A stretch of DNA of 64,000 nucleotides from Ulota crispa (Eukaryota > Streptophyta > Bryopsida > Orthotrichales > Orthotrichaceae): NCBI GenBank assembly GCA_963920765.1, contig OY987247.1, forward strand, positions 10,140,471 to 10,204,470, given 5' to 3'. Below the pieces are notes generated by a model that saw nothing but the letters and a program-made list of their open reading frames with translations, had not been told where the DNA came from and did not search any database. Every line of letters starts with the position of its first letter. The first letter of the stretch is position 1. Positions 11,452-22,677 of this stretch are shown here, piece by piece. The position numbers were made by a program, and so were the translations under genes.

Positions 11452-13106
11452 GTAAGTAAATGATAATGTTCAAAAACTTAGTGCAAATTAGATGATTGAT
11501 GTACAAATAGAAACATTTAAAACTCATTACATTTGAAATCAATTAAGTGAATGTACTTAGAATTAATATCCAATTATTTTTATTGTCTAAGGGTATGTAC
11601 ACACTTGGTGTTAAGAGGGATATTAGCAATATGAATATAGTCTAAAAGTGTGTCTAAATGCATGTAATTTTTCTTTGCTACTACCACTCTTAACACTAAA
11701 TGTGAACATACTCTAATTCTTTTCAAATGAATTATGGATAAACCTGAGTATACCATTAATTCCATTAAGTGTTTTGGAAATCGGTCCTAAATCCATGAGT
11801 AAAAATATGATAAGTATTTCTTTTGAAAATAGTGATAATCAGTTTTAATTTTTCCAAAATTCATTCGTCATTATTTTATGCAAATCAATTGTTCCTTCTA
11901 TGAACTAATAGACACCACGACTTTCTTTAAAACTTCCTCATCAAAAGCTTTCTTAATCACTATTTATTGAAAAAAGCTCGAAAGAGTGAAAATTTAAATT
12001 CATTTCAATTTTTTTTTGCCGAAGTGAGGTAATTTTGTTGTATATGAGTTTAAATTGAATTTCAAAAGTGGGTTTCAAAGTTTTTATTTTTGGCTCATGA
12101 GACAAGTGCCCATGATGAATATGGGATTTAGTTCAGCTCTTCATAACTCTAGAAAGACAATTCAAAATATTGTTTTATTTTGAAATTTGTAATGTCCCTA
12201 CAGCCTTTAAATCTTTGGCAAAAATTTGCCAGAAACTTACCTGCAAATGACGATTTGTACAAAGGAAATCAGGGTATCAATAGTGCCCATATTTGCCAAA
12301 TCCAGTCATGCACCCAAGCATGCATCGCCACGTTGGCTACTATAATTGCTGGGAGTGGGCCACTTGAGCCTCGGAGATCGTGGCCATCATTGCCAGAATT
12401 GAGTTGACAGCAGGGGTTGATCGCCGGTTGCGAGTAGGACACATGGCATGGGTGCAGGCTTTCTCCATCATCCCTATCGCCTGTTCCCCCTTATCTGCTT
12501 TTGCGTTGTCGCCAGCAATGCTCTTTGCGCGCAAACGTCCTTACCATTTCAATTTTTTGTTTCCTCTCCGCTTACTGGCGTAGTGATGGCACAATGCTCT
12601 TCCCGCCTTTGCTCCCTCACCGCGGCTCTTGTGTGGCAAATGCTTTGTGCAAGTTCCTAAAGGTACCGGTACCCTCCCACTCCCGCAATAATTCATTCAG
12701 CTTTCACAAATTCTGTTGTTGTGGAAGGATTTAGTTGTCACTTTTGGAATGTGATTCTTTTCTATCTTCTAAAATTACACGTTCTTTCTGCATGGATGTG
12801 GAGAATTGGTGCCATGAAGGCACTGCCTTCAAATTTATGAACAACAACAAACTGTTGAGCTTATTTGGCAACAAGTGGTTGCAGATGTCATGAAGTAATG
12901 GTGCCTCATGCCCTTGAGGGCCTCAATTCCCTTGAGCCATTAGCTGGGGAAGCAAGGAGCGCCGCAGAGGCAAGGATGAACAACTCCAATTTCTTGGATT
13001 CAAATTGACAAGGCAAGGAGTGTCAAAACCTATAGTTGTTGCTTTCTTCATCATTGTGTTCCGTTCTCTTTGCATTTTGTGTTGTTGTTCTTGGTTGTTT
13101 GTTGCA
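11452..13106. other. AT-rich stretch passing into the 5' part of a hAT transposon
   Basis: Nothing is recognised in 11452-12180. From about 12290 the base composition becomes more GC-rich and continues into the hAT transposase remnant, so this part is probably transposon leader. I did not find terminal inverted repeats or an 8-bp duplication. Confidence 0.4.
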
Positions 13107-15684
13107 ATGTCGAAAGCTAGGAAAATGCAATGCACACTGCAGAAGTTTCTATATGATAGGAGGGTTCCAGGGTTTAGTGATCGTGAGATTGTTGTTCCAG
13201 TACTTGATTTGCTAATTTTGGGGAGTTCAAGTGGTGCGAGCGGATCAACGGAGGAGGACTTTGTCATAACTAGAGTTGACAATGAGGGTCTAGCATTAGC
13301 AAAGGATCTGTGGTTATTGCCGCAAAGGTCATTGCAAAACTTGCAGTGGCAGGCGCTGCAAAGAAAAGGAAAGGGAAGGTCGTGTCCCCGTTGCCAAGAG
13401 AAAATGGAGGGTCCTGTCCGCTGCAAAGAAGGGAAAGGAGAAAGCCAAGTGCTTTGCCGCGGCCGAGAGGTCTTTGCAGATGGAGTTGGCTGGCAAGAGA
13501 AAAAAAGGTTACAAATTGAATTGCCAATTCTAAGATGCTTGGGCAGCAAAGCTGCCATGGGCCGAGAGTGTTGTGGATGCAAATGGAGGTGTGACATAGG
13601 TGCGGTGCAAGGTGTGCTCCGAGGTGGAGGGGAGGGAGAAATTGCTGGTTGCAAAACTTGACTCACTCTAGAAGCATGCACGGTGACATAAAGCATTGTG
13701 CAACACTAAGAAAGTGAAGCGCGGTGAGCACTTCTACTTGGGTACTAACCCACCACGTCAAGAATGAGCATATTTACTTCGCAAGGAGGGGGACACAATT
13801 TTGCAAAAGGTGGCAATGGGGGTGGTTCAGGAGCGGCAGAAGAAGATGGTCCCATTCCGCACTCAATCCAGATTTTGTCCCAGGGTCGCTCAATATGTGA
13901 TTTCACTTGCATGCGGGAGTTGCTGCTCCTTTTGGGCACACCAAACCTACCTTGTAAGCATTGGTGCAAACCATCAGGCTAGAAATGGCAGAGGCTATGG
14001 CTTCAGTAATCTCCTGGAGGTTGAAAGAGACTCTTTCGAAGGCCAGTTGCATCTTAGTGACGGCTGATGAAGTCACTTTGATAGACAACCAATTGTGGTT
14101 GTCTGTTCACATTTACGTCCCTCACTTCTTTGGGCGCCACTCTCTTCTACTCCAGCTGCAACGGGTTGTAGGTGGGTTGAATGTGGCAAACCTATTGGAG
14201 ATGATACATTCTGCCCTAACTACTAGTGGAGGCCTCACAGACGAGCAAATTGGTAGTAAGCTTGTCTGCTTTGGGGCTGACGGGACAAGTGTATTCCAAA
14301 GGTGTAGGGCTGGTGTCACGCAGCAGTTGGTGGAGAAGTATGCGCCCTTTGCCATTGGGGTGCAATGCATGGCGCACAAGACAAACTTGGCAATTGAAGG
14401 TTTGTCCAACCTGCCCCTAGTTCACAAGTTGGAAAGTTTGTGTACTCAGCTTCATTCCTACTTTCTACCTCACCAAAGAGGCACCTTGAGTTCACAAAGC
14501 TAGCGGAGGTAGTGGAGACAAAGGGATTAAAAATCCTCAATCAAATGTCCACTAGGTGGATCTCCCTCTTGGAGCCGCTGAAGAGGATACTCATGAACTA
14601 CAAAACCCTAATTGTCAAATTCAGTGAAGATTCCAATCAGGAAAGTTCAGCAAAATGCAACCTATCACTCCTTTGCGATGTTAGCACTTTGTTGGCTCTA
14701 CCATACGTTTACCCTCTGCTTGAATGTGTGCAATCCTTGATCAAGTTTGCCCAATCAGGCAATGCATGCATCTCTGATTACATTGCAGCAGTAAATATTT
14801 GCCAAACTGAACTACAGATGATCTATATTGATACAGCTACGTCCTACCAGCCTACTTACTTTCAGATGTTCTTGAACATAGTGAGTGACTACTCACACAC
14901 AGTGACCCAAGATTGGGTCACCAACCTTCCCAGTGGAGGTGAAAGTCTGTCTTTTTGAATCAATGGGCATTCCTATCCTGCCCATAGCATTTGTCTTCTG
15001 ACGGGTGTGCAGAAACCAGTCAGCCATGCAGACTTCAAATCGGCAATCACGTCCGTGAAAGGGTAGTGCACCTCCGCGGCTGAGTTGCTAATTCAGCAAT
15101 TGATGAGGCAGTTTCCTCATTTGGACATGATAGACGCCCTTGGGGTAGTATTCCCTCAGTACTGGTTGAATTCTTAGTGCGACGAACTCTTCCCCGTTCA
15201 CATGCAGGTGTTGAAGAGTTGGTTCTGCGAGTCTAGGACTGCACGGTCTGGCCGGCCTGACCAGCCAGAAGTGACGCAGTTCACGGGTCTTTTGGATTCA
15301 CAGCAGTTGGACTTGCAAACACTGTTCTTTAAGGTGACGATGCGAGCTCAAGCTCTGAAGGCTATGGAGCCGTCCTTCATAACAAATCTTGTTACAAAAT
15401 TGTGGCAGCAGCTTGGCTGCAGCGTGCTTCTGCTGAACAAGCTCTCGAAATTCATGAAGTTAGCACAGTTCGCAGTGACAGTGGTTCTAGGTAGTGTTGA
15501 GGACGAGAGGACGTTTTCAACTCTCTCGTTCTGTAAGAGTAAACTCCGCAACCGACTGCAAGGTCACCTTGAGATCGTGGTATCCATGTACTCGCAGCCC
15601 TTTTATGACTTGGAGAGCTTCACCTATGTGGAAGCCTTTGATACTTGGCAAGAGGATTGTGGAAGAGTGGGGGCAGACCAGTAA
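13107..15684 (+). pseudogene. hAT-superfamily transposase, decayed
   Basis: Fragments in several frames assemble into one plant hAT transposase. In order they are: an N-terminal zinc-finger-like segment (about 13545-13680, CKVC...KLDSL...KH), a catalytic-core part (13961-14460, with CFGADGTSVF, CRAGVTQQL and CMAHKTNLAI), a long helical middle part (14440-14958) and the C-terminal dimerisation region (15350-15684, with GSVEDERTFS and KLRNRL). Disabling changes include in-frame stops at 13597, 13669, 14956, 15064 and 15175, and frame changes near 13970 and 14463. The element cannot make a full transposase. The surrounding DNA is more GC-rich than its flanks. The superfamily call is firm; element borders are not defined. 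Confidence 0.85.
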
Positions 15685-16492
15685 AGGTTCTAACTTCTAC
15701 ACCAGATGATCATGCTTTCATGATTTATACTTGTGCGTTCTGGACTGACTGGGGTGGGGGGTGGGATTGCATGTTGTGCAGGCAGACTCTTTGGAGTGGG
15801 GTTTGACTCCCCCATGCAATTGTTGCATGCCTTTGTTTAAAATGTTTTGCATATTGTTGTTATTTCTTATGTTTGATTCATTTGAAGTATCCTCTCTTTC
15901 CTAGAATGACAATAAATGTGTGCTCTTGTGGCAGGTTGTGGAATTCTTGTAACTGCTCTTGGTATTATTTTCAGTAAGTAGTCTTGGTATTGTTTTCAAT
16001 AGTCTTGGTATTGCTTAAGTAGTCTTGGTATTGTTTTGCCTTATATAAAACCAAATGAGCTAAACCTTATGCTATTCAAATTTTCAAGTGGGAGCCAAGA
16101 ACCATAATTGACACCATATCAGAGTCGCCACATAACATACAAAAAAACCTTCCCTGTCGCCTACAAACTTACCACCAATAAAATTACCTCGCCATAACAA
16201 TGAACCCTCTGAAAAATCCAGGGTGTTGAAAGCTTATTAAAAGCCTGCACATGGAGCCAAACTTTCAATCCAAAAAGAAAAAAGGCTTGCCATTATAGCA
16301 CTGCTGGCATTTGCCCAGTAGCGAGTCACGCTACCACTGGAAATACGTAATTTAAAGGTTGCCCTAACATTGCAAAAACCTTTTATTATAGGAAGAAAAA
16401 TTAGTGTCGTTCAGATGAGAGACAAATCATAGATAAACCTTATGATCGCAAAGGATGACAAAACAATGCAATCTTGCATTTAAAAAGTTAGC
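15685..16492. other. hAT downstream region and intergenic DNA
   Basis: Four imperfect copies of AGTCTTGGTATTGTTTT lie at about 15955-16040, possibly subterminal repeats of the hAT element. No gene is seen. Confidence 0.4.
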
Positions 16493-16496
16493 TTAA

Positions 16497-16877
16497 TCCT
16501 CAGAGGACCGTTGGGTGGCCGTGGCCTGCCCACACTATAGGTTCAACTGTATTTATATTGTACCTTCAACAATGTTTTGGTTGATGGACACCAATAATAT
16601 TGCTTCTAAAAGTTTCAAAAGTCAATAGTGCATGCCGACCTCATGAAAATTGCAGTATGAGCAGCTTGGGACTTGACACCATGATTTTAAATTTTCTCGC
16701 AACTTGGGTTATCTAAAAATATGAGCATATTTGATAAGATGGTTTTTTGCCTTCTATGATGGATCATGTGTTTACGGTCACTTTGGAAAAAAGCAAATGA
16801 AAAATTACTGTTTTTTGTTGTACATAATTTTTTTTCAGGGCCAAAGAACAATAATCATCCTCATGGGCATTTAGGGG
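16497..16877. mobile_element. TTAA-flanked MITE, family 2, 381 bp (copy K)
   Basis: TTAA occurs at 16493-16496 and 16878-16881. The left end is degenerate (TCCTCAGAGGACCG); the right end is ...GGGCATTTAGGGG. The interior matches the reverse complement of 43192-43548, for example AAGTCAATAGTGCATGC, AGCTTGGGAC and ATCTAAAAATATGAG. Confidence 0.7.
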
Positions 16878-16881
16878 TTAA

Positions 16882-18325
16882 AATCTGAAGGTTTAATGAA
16901 AGGCATGCGAATGTGTCAATTTTTAAATTTTAGTATTGAAATTGTTGAAAACATGATAACAAGGTGGGCAACTAAGGCCAAAGGAATAAACAACAATACT
17001 TTTGTATGATACATGAAAATTTCTCAAAGGGAGGGTTTTAGGACTAGTGTTACACAAGTGCACAACCAAGTGCCTAGAAATTAAATTGCCAAAGGCCAAT
17101 AGCAACTTGTTTTTATGATTACATTTCTACTTTTAACTTAGAAGATTGGATGCACTTATGAGGGTATTGGCATTATGTGAAGAGAAAATTTGAAGCTATA
17201 AATTTGTGTAGCATTTTTTATGCTTATAGTGGTTTGAAGCAAAAAAGTTGAATGGGACTCTAATTGATAATGATAAATTAATGGTAGCTATATTTAGGTA
17301 AACTACATATACTTCAAGTATTGTACACTACTAGCAGTTTTAGCACATAAGTGCCTAACAATTAATTAAAGTACAACATTTAGGTTAGGCACATGAAAAT
17401 ATAGTATAAGAAATTTAGTCACACAAAACAAAATGAAATAATTAGGCATCAATCCAAGTCAAACACTATAGAATGATAATTAGCAATAGAATTTTGTTAA
17501 TATGATCAATAACGTGAGATGACCTTCATTTTAATATTTATTAATAAGATGACAATCATTAAGAAAACGGCAATAGCTACTTGATGTAAAAATTGCATAA
17601 TGTAACACTTGATTCAAATAAAGAACTGCAGAAATTTAGTGATTCTCAATAGCTACTTGATGTAAAAATTGCATAATGTAACGCTTGATTCAAATATAGA
17701 ACTGCAGAAATTTAGTGATTCTCAATCCACCTATTCTCCAACATTGCACTCTCTTAGTTCTAAATATCTTCATGTTCATGTTTATCCATCTTCACACCAA
17801 TGAAAATTGGGTCAGAAGTTCAATGCCAACATTCTCTAAAGAATCCTAAATTTGTCATGCTTGATCAAAAAGTAAAAAATTCACCTCTACTACGTTATTG
17901 GGAGTTTTGCCCATCTCTGCAAATTAACATTGACATTGAGCAAGCCTTCCAAAAGATCCAGAATGCTCATTTGTGTGCCAAACTACATTACCCTGAACAG
18001 TACCCGCTTGACATTAACACAATTGGATGTGCACTTTTGCTTTGGATGTGCACTTTTGCTGACACTGTTGAAACGTTAACATTAACATTATTTTCTCGCT
18101 TGCCACTCATGGACAATGACCTAATAAAAACGATAGCAAGTTCCTGCTCTGGGACAAGCAGCAAATTGATAAATAAGAGGTTTGTAGCTAATTTAAAGAG
18201 TGATACATCCAAACCACAGCGAAGGCTTCAACCTTGTGAATCTATTCTTCTAGAAATTTCTTTCTGCAGTATAAAGAGTGTTAAAAATGTGAATCCAAAA
18301 TAAGAGGAATACAAGGCTGAGATGA
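16882..18325. other. AT-rich stretch downstream of the PPR gene
   Basis: A 77-bp tandem duplication (17571-17647 and 17648-17724, a few differences) and an 18-bp one near 18035 are visible. A 167-codon open frame on the plus strand (17800-18303) has no recognisable similarity and no supporting features; I do not call it a gene. Confidence 0.4.
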
Positions 18326-20129
18326 TCATAAGCCACGCTCCATAACCATTCTGGAAAAAGGGGGCGGGCTGTCTGGAAAAGCCTTTGAGCAGTCCTCCAT
18401 GACGATCTTCAGCTTCTCGAAATCCCCTACTTTCTTCAGCCCACGACACAGAATTTCATACATGATGTACTCGGGCTCAAGTTCTCCTTGCTTGATTCTC
18501 TCAAAAACCTCGTATGCACGGGCCACGTTATCATTGCGAATATACGCTCCCATCAACTCTGTCAGTATCATCGCATTTGGAGCAATACCCTCTTCCTGCA
18601 TCTCGGCATAGAGCTGCTCAACATCCTGTGAGCAAAGAAAGGTACAAGTGGTTAGCGCTTGCTCTCGTTTCGGCCATTCTCAGATATCACATCTCTGTAC
18701 AAACATGTTGATTTCAACTTGTACTGATAAGCGGTGTAATAACCAAGTATAAGAGCAGAGCCTCTTTCCAGACTAGAAAAGATATCTCCAGGGATTAAGA
18801 ACAGAACAGTAACTAAATTCAGTGCATTGAAACTAAATTCAGTGCATTGAAATTTTTGGTATCAGTGCCCGTGTTCCACAAATGCATACAAATAGATGGA
18901 GTATTTTCAAAACTACATTTTACAGGAAGCGCAAAATATATGAAGACTGCCAACCTGCCAGTGGCAAATAGCTACACTAGCATAAACACAAAGTCTAAAA
19001 TCAGATAGCAGGTCCAGCTCATTATTGCAAGCGGGATTTCTTCTGGAGAAAGCGATCAAATTGAAAGATATTTTGTGTGATTAGTACCATAACACACGAC
19101 TACACAAGTAACAAGCGTTGATTCTGATCAGACGCTCTCCTCCCCAAGTAATACATACAACGGTGATTATAGCTGCCTGTTAAAGATTGCATAGATATGA
19201 TACCTCAATCAATTGGTTCTTGCCAAGGGTATCAATCATTTCTCGATACAGAAATACGTCAGGCTTATACCATTCCTCCTTTCGCACCATATTGAAGACC
19301 TGTGGGGACATGCTTCACAGGAATTCTCAGAATTTAAAGACGTAGTACTGTGATCGCATGCAGTGCTTCCATACCGTGAACTCAGTTAGTTAGGATTGAT
19401 TGGACAAAAGTTCGTTCAGATTGTAAGAGTATTTTTGTCGAAAGTAACTCCAGGAGAACTCGGAAGTTGCAGATTGGAATAAAGTGGCATAGTAATGAAA
19501 GAAACTCCAAACAGACTCAAGAAAACCAATTAGTTAGGGCCACAGAGAGGAAACTGATGATATGGGAAGAGCTAAATGTCAGAAAATTGCTCAGGCACCC
19601 AAGATGGGAAGGTGAAAAGGGAACGACGGACGGACCTGCTTGGCAAGGGAACACTCCTCCTGACGACGAAGCTCGACGAGAACCATGAGAAGATCCATCT
19701 TGAGTAAACGCGCAGCGCTGTTTCGCAGAACCTATAACAACCGCGGAAAATTCGGGAATTAGGTTCGTCAATAGGTGAAAAGCAATACGAGGCGAGGAGA
19801 AGGAAAAGGACGAACAACTAACTTACAGCTCGCTCCTGAAGTTTGTCGGCCTGACATCGCTTGAGCTCGAACACGACCTGCAAAGCTTCCTTGCTGACGC
19901 CCTTGCGCTGGCGCCAAAGGGGGCCACGAGGCTTACCCTTGGCTTTAAGGCTGCCACTGCAACGCACCTGAAAGAGAAGAGGAGGAGAATCGAAACGGAG
20001 AAAGCGGGAGGAGAAGACAGGATCCAAGCGCAGTGGAAGAGGCGGAAGGGGGGAGCGACGGGGTAAGCAGCGGAGCAAAGACGAGGGGAGTGGCAGCAGC
20101 ACGCGAAGGCCCAGGCGGAGGGAGGCCAT
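18326..20129 (-). CDS. THA8-like pentatricopeptide repeat protein, organelle-targeted
   Basis: Four exons join to 264 codons plus stop: 20129-19827, 19731-19636, 19299-19204 and 18625-18326, with GT-AG introns of 95, 336 and 578 bp, all phase 0. Residues 1 to about 55 are rich in Leu, Arg, Ser and Pro without acidic residues, like a chloroplast or mitochondrial transit peptide. Then come the conserved GPLWRQRKGVSKEAL block, a VLVELRRQEE helix and PPR motifs (WYKPDVFLYREMIDTLGKN, then EEGIAPNAMILTELMGAYI). This layout is that of the small PPR proteins THA8 and THA8-like, which in Arabidopsis and maize bind organellar RNA and aid splicing of group II introns. A triple telobox lies 39 bp upstream of the start codon. 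The family is confident; the target RNA and compartment are inferred. Confidence 0.88.
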
Positions 20130-20167
20130 GCCGACGGTGGGTGGCTTTCAACGGAAGAGGAGGCCGG

Positions 20168-20189
20168 GGGTTTAGGGTTTAGGGTTTAG
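20168..20189. promoter_or_regulatory. Triple telobox upstream of the THA8-like gene
   Basis: Three consecutive GGGTTTA units, which read AAACCCTA on the gene strand, lie about 40-60 bp upstream of the start codon. Teloboxes are frequent in leaders and promoters of plant translation and organelle-biogenesis genes. Confidence 0.65.
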
Positions 20190-20271
20190 TTAAAACAGCT
20201 CGGACGGGGGCCACATCACAGAAACGGCGACGGCGACGGAAGGGCGCCAGCCGCGCCATGGATGGTCATTG

Positions 20272-20860
20272 CTAGCACACGACCAACAATCCCAGCAACT
20301 CACTGCATGCCGTACAGATACTTCCGAGACGACGTGCTTGTAACAACAAGAGGTATCGACAATCAGGCAACGCACACGTTCTCCATCTTGGCGTCATACT
20401 GGCGAGCATCGAACTGAGATCCTTCGGGTGCAGAATCTGCCATACTGCTATTTCACTGCTGCAGTTGTCAAAGACAAGAAGCCCACCGTCAGCTCCGGCA
20501 TCTGAAAACAACATTTCGGCCCGACGTACTGAAAAGGAAGGTCCTACGAAAACGTCAGCTGGAACATCGCGTGCCCAAGCATCCACACCTACTCTGACCA
20601 CGTCACATGTTGCCGGCATAAACCACTCGCAATCTCTCAAATTCACACACTCAGGAGCCAGAAAGCCCGGCAATCGGGAGTCCGAGAACCCAACGGACAA
20701 AAAGACGAGAGAGCCCATGTTCGATGTCCGAAACCGCTACAGCCCCGAATCCCTCACGCCCAACATCGAATACCCTAAAAATCGTTCTCGGGAAGTCCAG
20801 GGCTAACGCAGCATGTAAGACGGCATAAAACAGCGTCGCAAGAGGCATGAAGGAGCTCAA
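20272..20860 (-). CDS. Hypothetical GC-rich reading frames, unrecognised
   Basis: Two overlapping minus-strand frames (20860-20651 and 20718-20272) lie upstream of the PPR gene in clearly GC-richer DNA. The first begins with a hydrophobic segment (MSSFMPLATLFYAVLHAALA) that could be a signal peptide. The second, 148 codons long, contains balanced, protein-like composition (FLSVGFSDSRLPGFLAPECV). They differ by one frame, so a shift, an intron or chance overlap could explain the pair. I recognise no family. It could also be 5' untranslated DNA of the PPR transcript. Confidence 0.25.
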
Positions 20861-21002
20861 CGGAAAGAGGAGACAGAGGACAGGAACACCTTTGCACAGG
20901 TGGAGCAGCAGCGATACCTGAGGCTGGTGAGGACGGATTGAAGACGGTCGAGAAGGCGGAGAGCGAGACGGCGGCTGAAGAGCAAGCCCTGCGCGGCTGG
21001 GG

Positions 21003-21405
21003 TGTAAGGTAGGAGGCTCGAAAAGCGACCCTTTAAGGGCTGATCTGTTTTTTCATGGTCTTCCCCAGACCAGAAGATTTTTGAGTAATTTTGAGACAAA
21101 GAGGAATGCATGTTTAATGTAATCCAATAATTTTTTTATTTTTTGAGACATTATTGAATTGTTGATGAATTTTTAAAGATTTTGGGAGTATGTATCTATT
21201 TAGGATTTTAGATTTCTCATAAATCGTCCTCCTATAATGTATAAAAAGATTAGGTGAATCCAAGACTTGTGATTGGCTCTTGCAATAAAAGACAATTTTT
21301 CTTTTAAGACATGGGAGGGTCCATTCAAAAACCACCTCATATTCATTCTTGGGTTACCTATGTGACTTGTTAACTGACAAGGTTGCTTTTTGAGTCTCCT
21401 ACCTT
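21003..21405. mobile_element. Inverted-repeat element with GGTAGGAGG termini (copy N)
   Basis: It starts TAAGGTAGGAGGCTC and ends GAGTCTCCTACCTTA, the same terminal motif as 5420-5755, but the interior differs. It is non-coding. It lies just upstream of the hypothetical frames before the PPR gene. Confidence 0.55.
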
Positions 21406-21550
21406 AGGGCTTCCCCACTCGCCCCTGGGCCTTTGGCACCCTCACCCCCGCAAACGCTAGGTCATCCCTCCACTCCAAAGTAACTGTGTCCAATGGACCA
21501 ACTCAGACCAGCCTCCCCCCTCATGCGCGGCTTACAAAAAAAAGTCTTAA

Positions 21551-22349
21551 CTGTTTGCCCATGCCCAAGCAACCAAATTTGGGTCTCAACAAATCTTTGA
21601 AGTTGAGTAAAACCTTATCAAATCACTTTTTTCATTATTGTTTTTCAAAATTAGTTTGTATTGAAATCTATTTTCAACATCAAAAACCTGATTTTGAAAA
21701 TAAAAGTTGATGATTTTTCTACTCAAGATATTGTACAAGGATATCCAATGCAATCTTGAGTTTTCTAGTGTTAGGAGATTTTGAAAATGAGCCTCAAATA
21801 CACTAGAGCTTGGAGAAATAATCACATTAGAAATCCATTTGAAAAACATATAGGAGTAGGTTTTGAAAGTCATAAATTGATTAAAGTTAAACATGTAATG
21901 ATCTTACATAACATTCAGTAGCCTGAAGAGAGGCTGCCTTTCCCTCTCTTTGTATCATCCACAAACTTGATCTTGACAAAAAAAAAAAAAAAGGGTGTGG
22001 AATATTCCACACCATTCTCTTGGAGGCAGGGTAGCCTTTACTAGTGCTACTGAATGTTATGCCTCATATTTTTTTGGTAACCAACTTTTTAGATTTGACA
22101 TATGAATGAGGATTAGAAAACTTCAAGTCACTTTTGCAATTTTAACACTCTCATGTTCAAACATTATAATCTTTCAAACTATAAGTGATATTGTTTTGCT
22201 TTCTTTTCCTATGTAATCTTTAACATGTTTAGTTTAAATTTGTATGGTGACAATTGAAAAAAACTTGATGAAATTTACAAAAAGGTTGAGTGATTGTTCT
22301 ATTTCATTAAAATTCCAAGAAGCTCGGATAGGGCTTGGGCATTTAGGGG
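21551..22349. mobile_element. TTAA-flanked MITE, family 3, interrupted (copy J)
   Basis: TTAA occurs at 21547-21550 and 22350-22353. The right end is ...GGGCTTGGGCATTTAGGGG; the left end is degenerate (CTGTTTGCCCATGCCCAAGC). The interior is collinear with 10041-10687 and 10823-11447 apart from an extra 153 bp at 21908-22060. Without that insert it is about 646 bp, matching the family. Confidence 0.7.
21908..22060. mobile_element. Nested 153-bp inverted-repeat element
   Basis: Its 15-bp perfect terminal inverted repeats are ATAACATTCAGTAGC and its reverse complement, and the pairing continues imperfectly for another 20 bp (GGCTGCCTTTCC-like). Inside lie an A-run and a perfect 18-bp palindrome, GTGTGGAATATTCCACAC. 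It interrupts sequence that is continuous in the two sister copies, so it is a later insertion. The superfamily is not assigned. Confidence 0.65.
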
Positions 22350-22439
22350 TTAAAAATCACTTAAGCAAACCATTGGGACGGTTAGAGTCGAGTAATCAAT
22401 CGTTGGGCATTTATTGGGACTGGCCCAATTTCTTTTGGT

Positions 22440-22677
22440 GAATCTTAGGAATAGAAAGCACAACAAGGCTACAAAGAGATAAATAATCAAAGCACGCAAG
22501 AAGAAAGAGGTAAGAAATCAGAAGCATAATTTATTTCAAGTAAGTTTCCAATTATAGACAGTATTGAGGAGAGAGGATATAGAGTAAAATTTCTTCTCTA
22601 CTATTGGTTCACGAGATTCTTTTAATAAAGTAAAGTCTAGTGAATGGGATTCATTTAATATAATTCTTACCTCAACA
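22440..22677 (-). repeat. Probable LTR of a degenerate retroelement (left copy)
   Basis: This copy aligns with 25404-25620 (shared ...AAAGAGATAA..., AAGAAAGAGGTAAGAA, GGAGAGAGGAT, TTCTCTACTA). It ends ACCTCAACA and is followed by CTCCTCCTCAC, which on the minus strand is a purine-rich tract directly before the LTR, as expected for a polypurine primer of a minus-strand element. Confidence 0.5.

Noticed and set aside
12923..13696. 257-codon minus-strand frame
   Set aside because: It is antisense to the hAT transposase remnant, and the plus strand carries the recognisable domains.
17800..18303. 167-codon plus-strand frame as a gene
   Set aside because: No recognised domain, contains a recent 18-bp tandem duplication and lies in AT-rich intergenic DNA just past the PPR stop codon.
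20168..20189. Interstitial telomere repeat
   Set aside because: Only three units, placed directly before a gene on the expected strand; a telobox is the simpler reading.
21034..21046. CCCTTTAAGGG palindrome as a TTAA-element footprint
   Set aside because: A short palindrome without flanking element sequence; chance in AT-rich DNA cannot be excluded.
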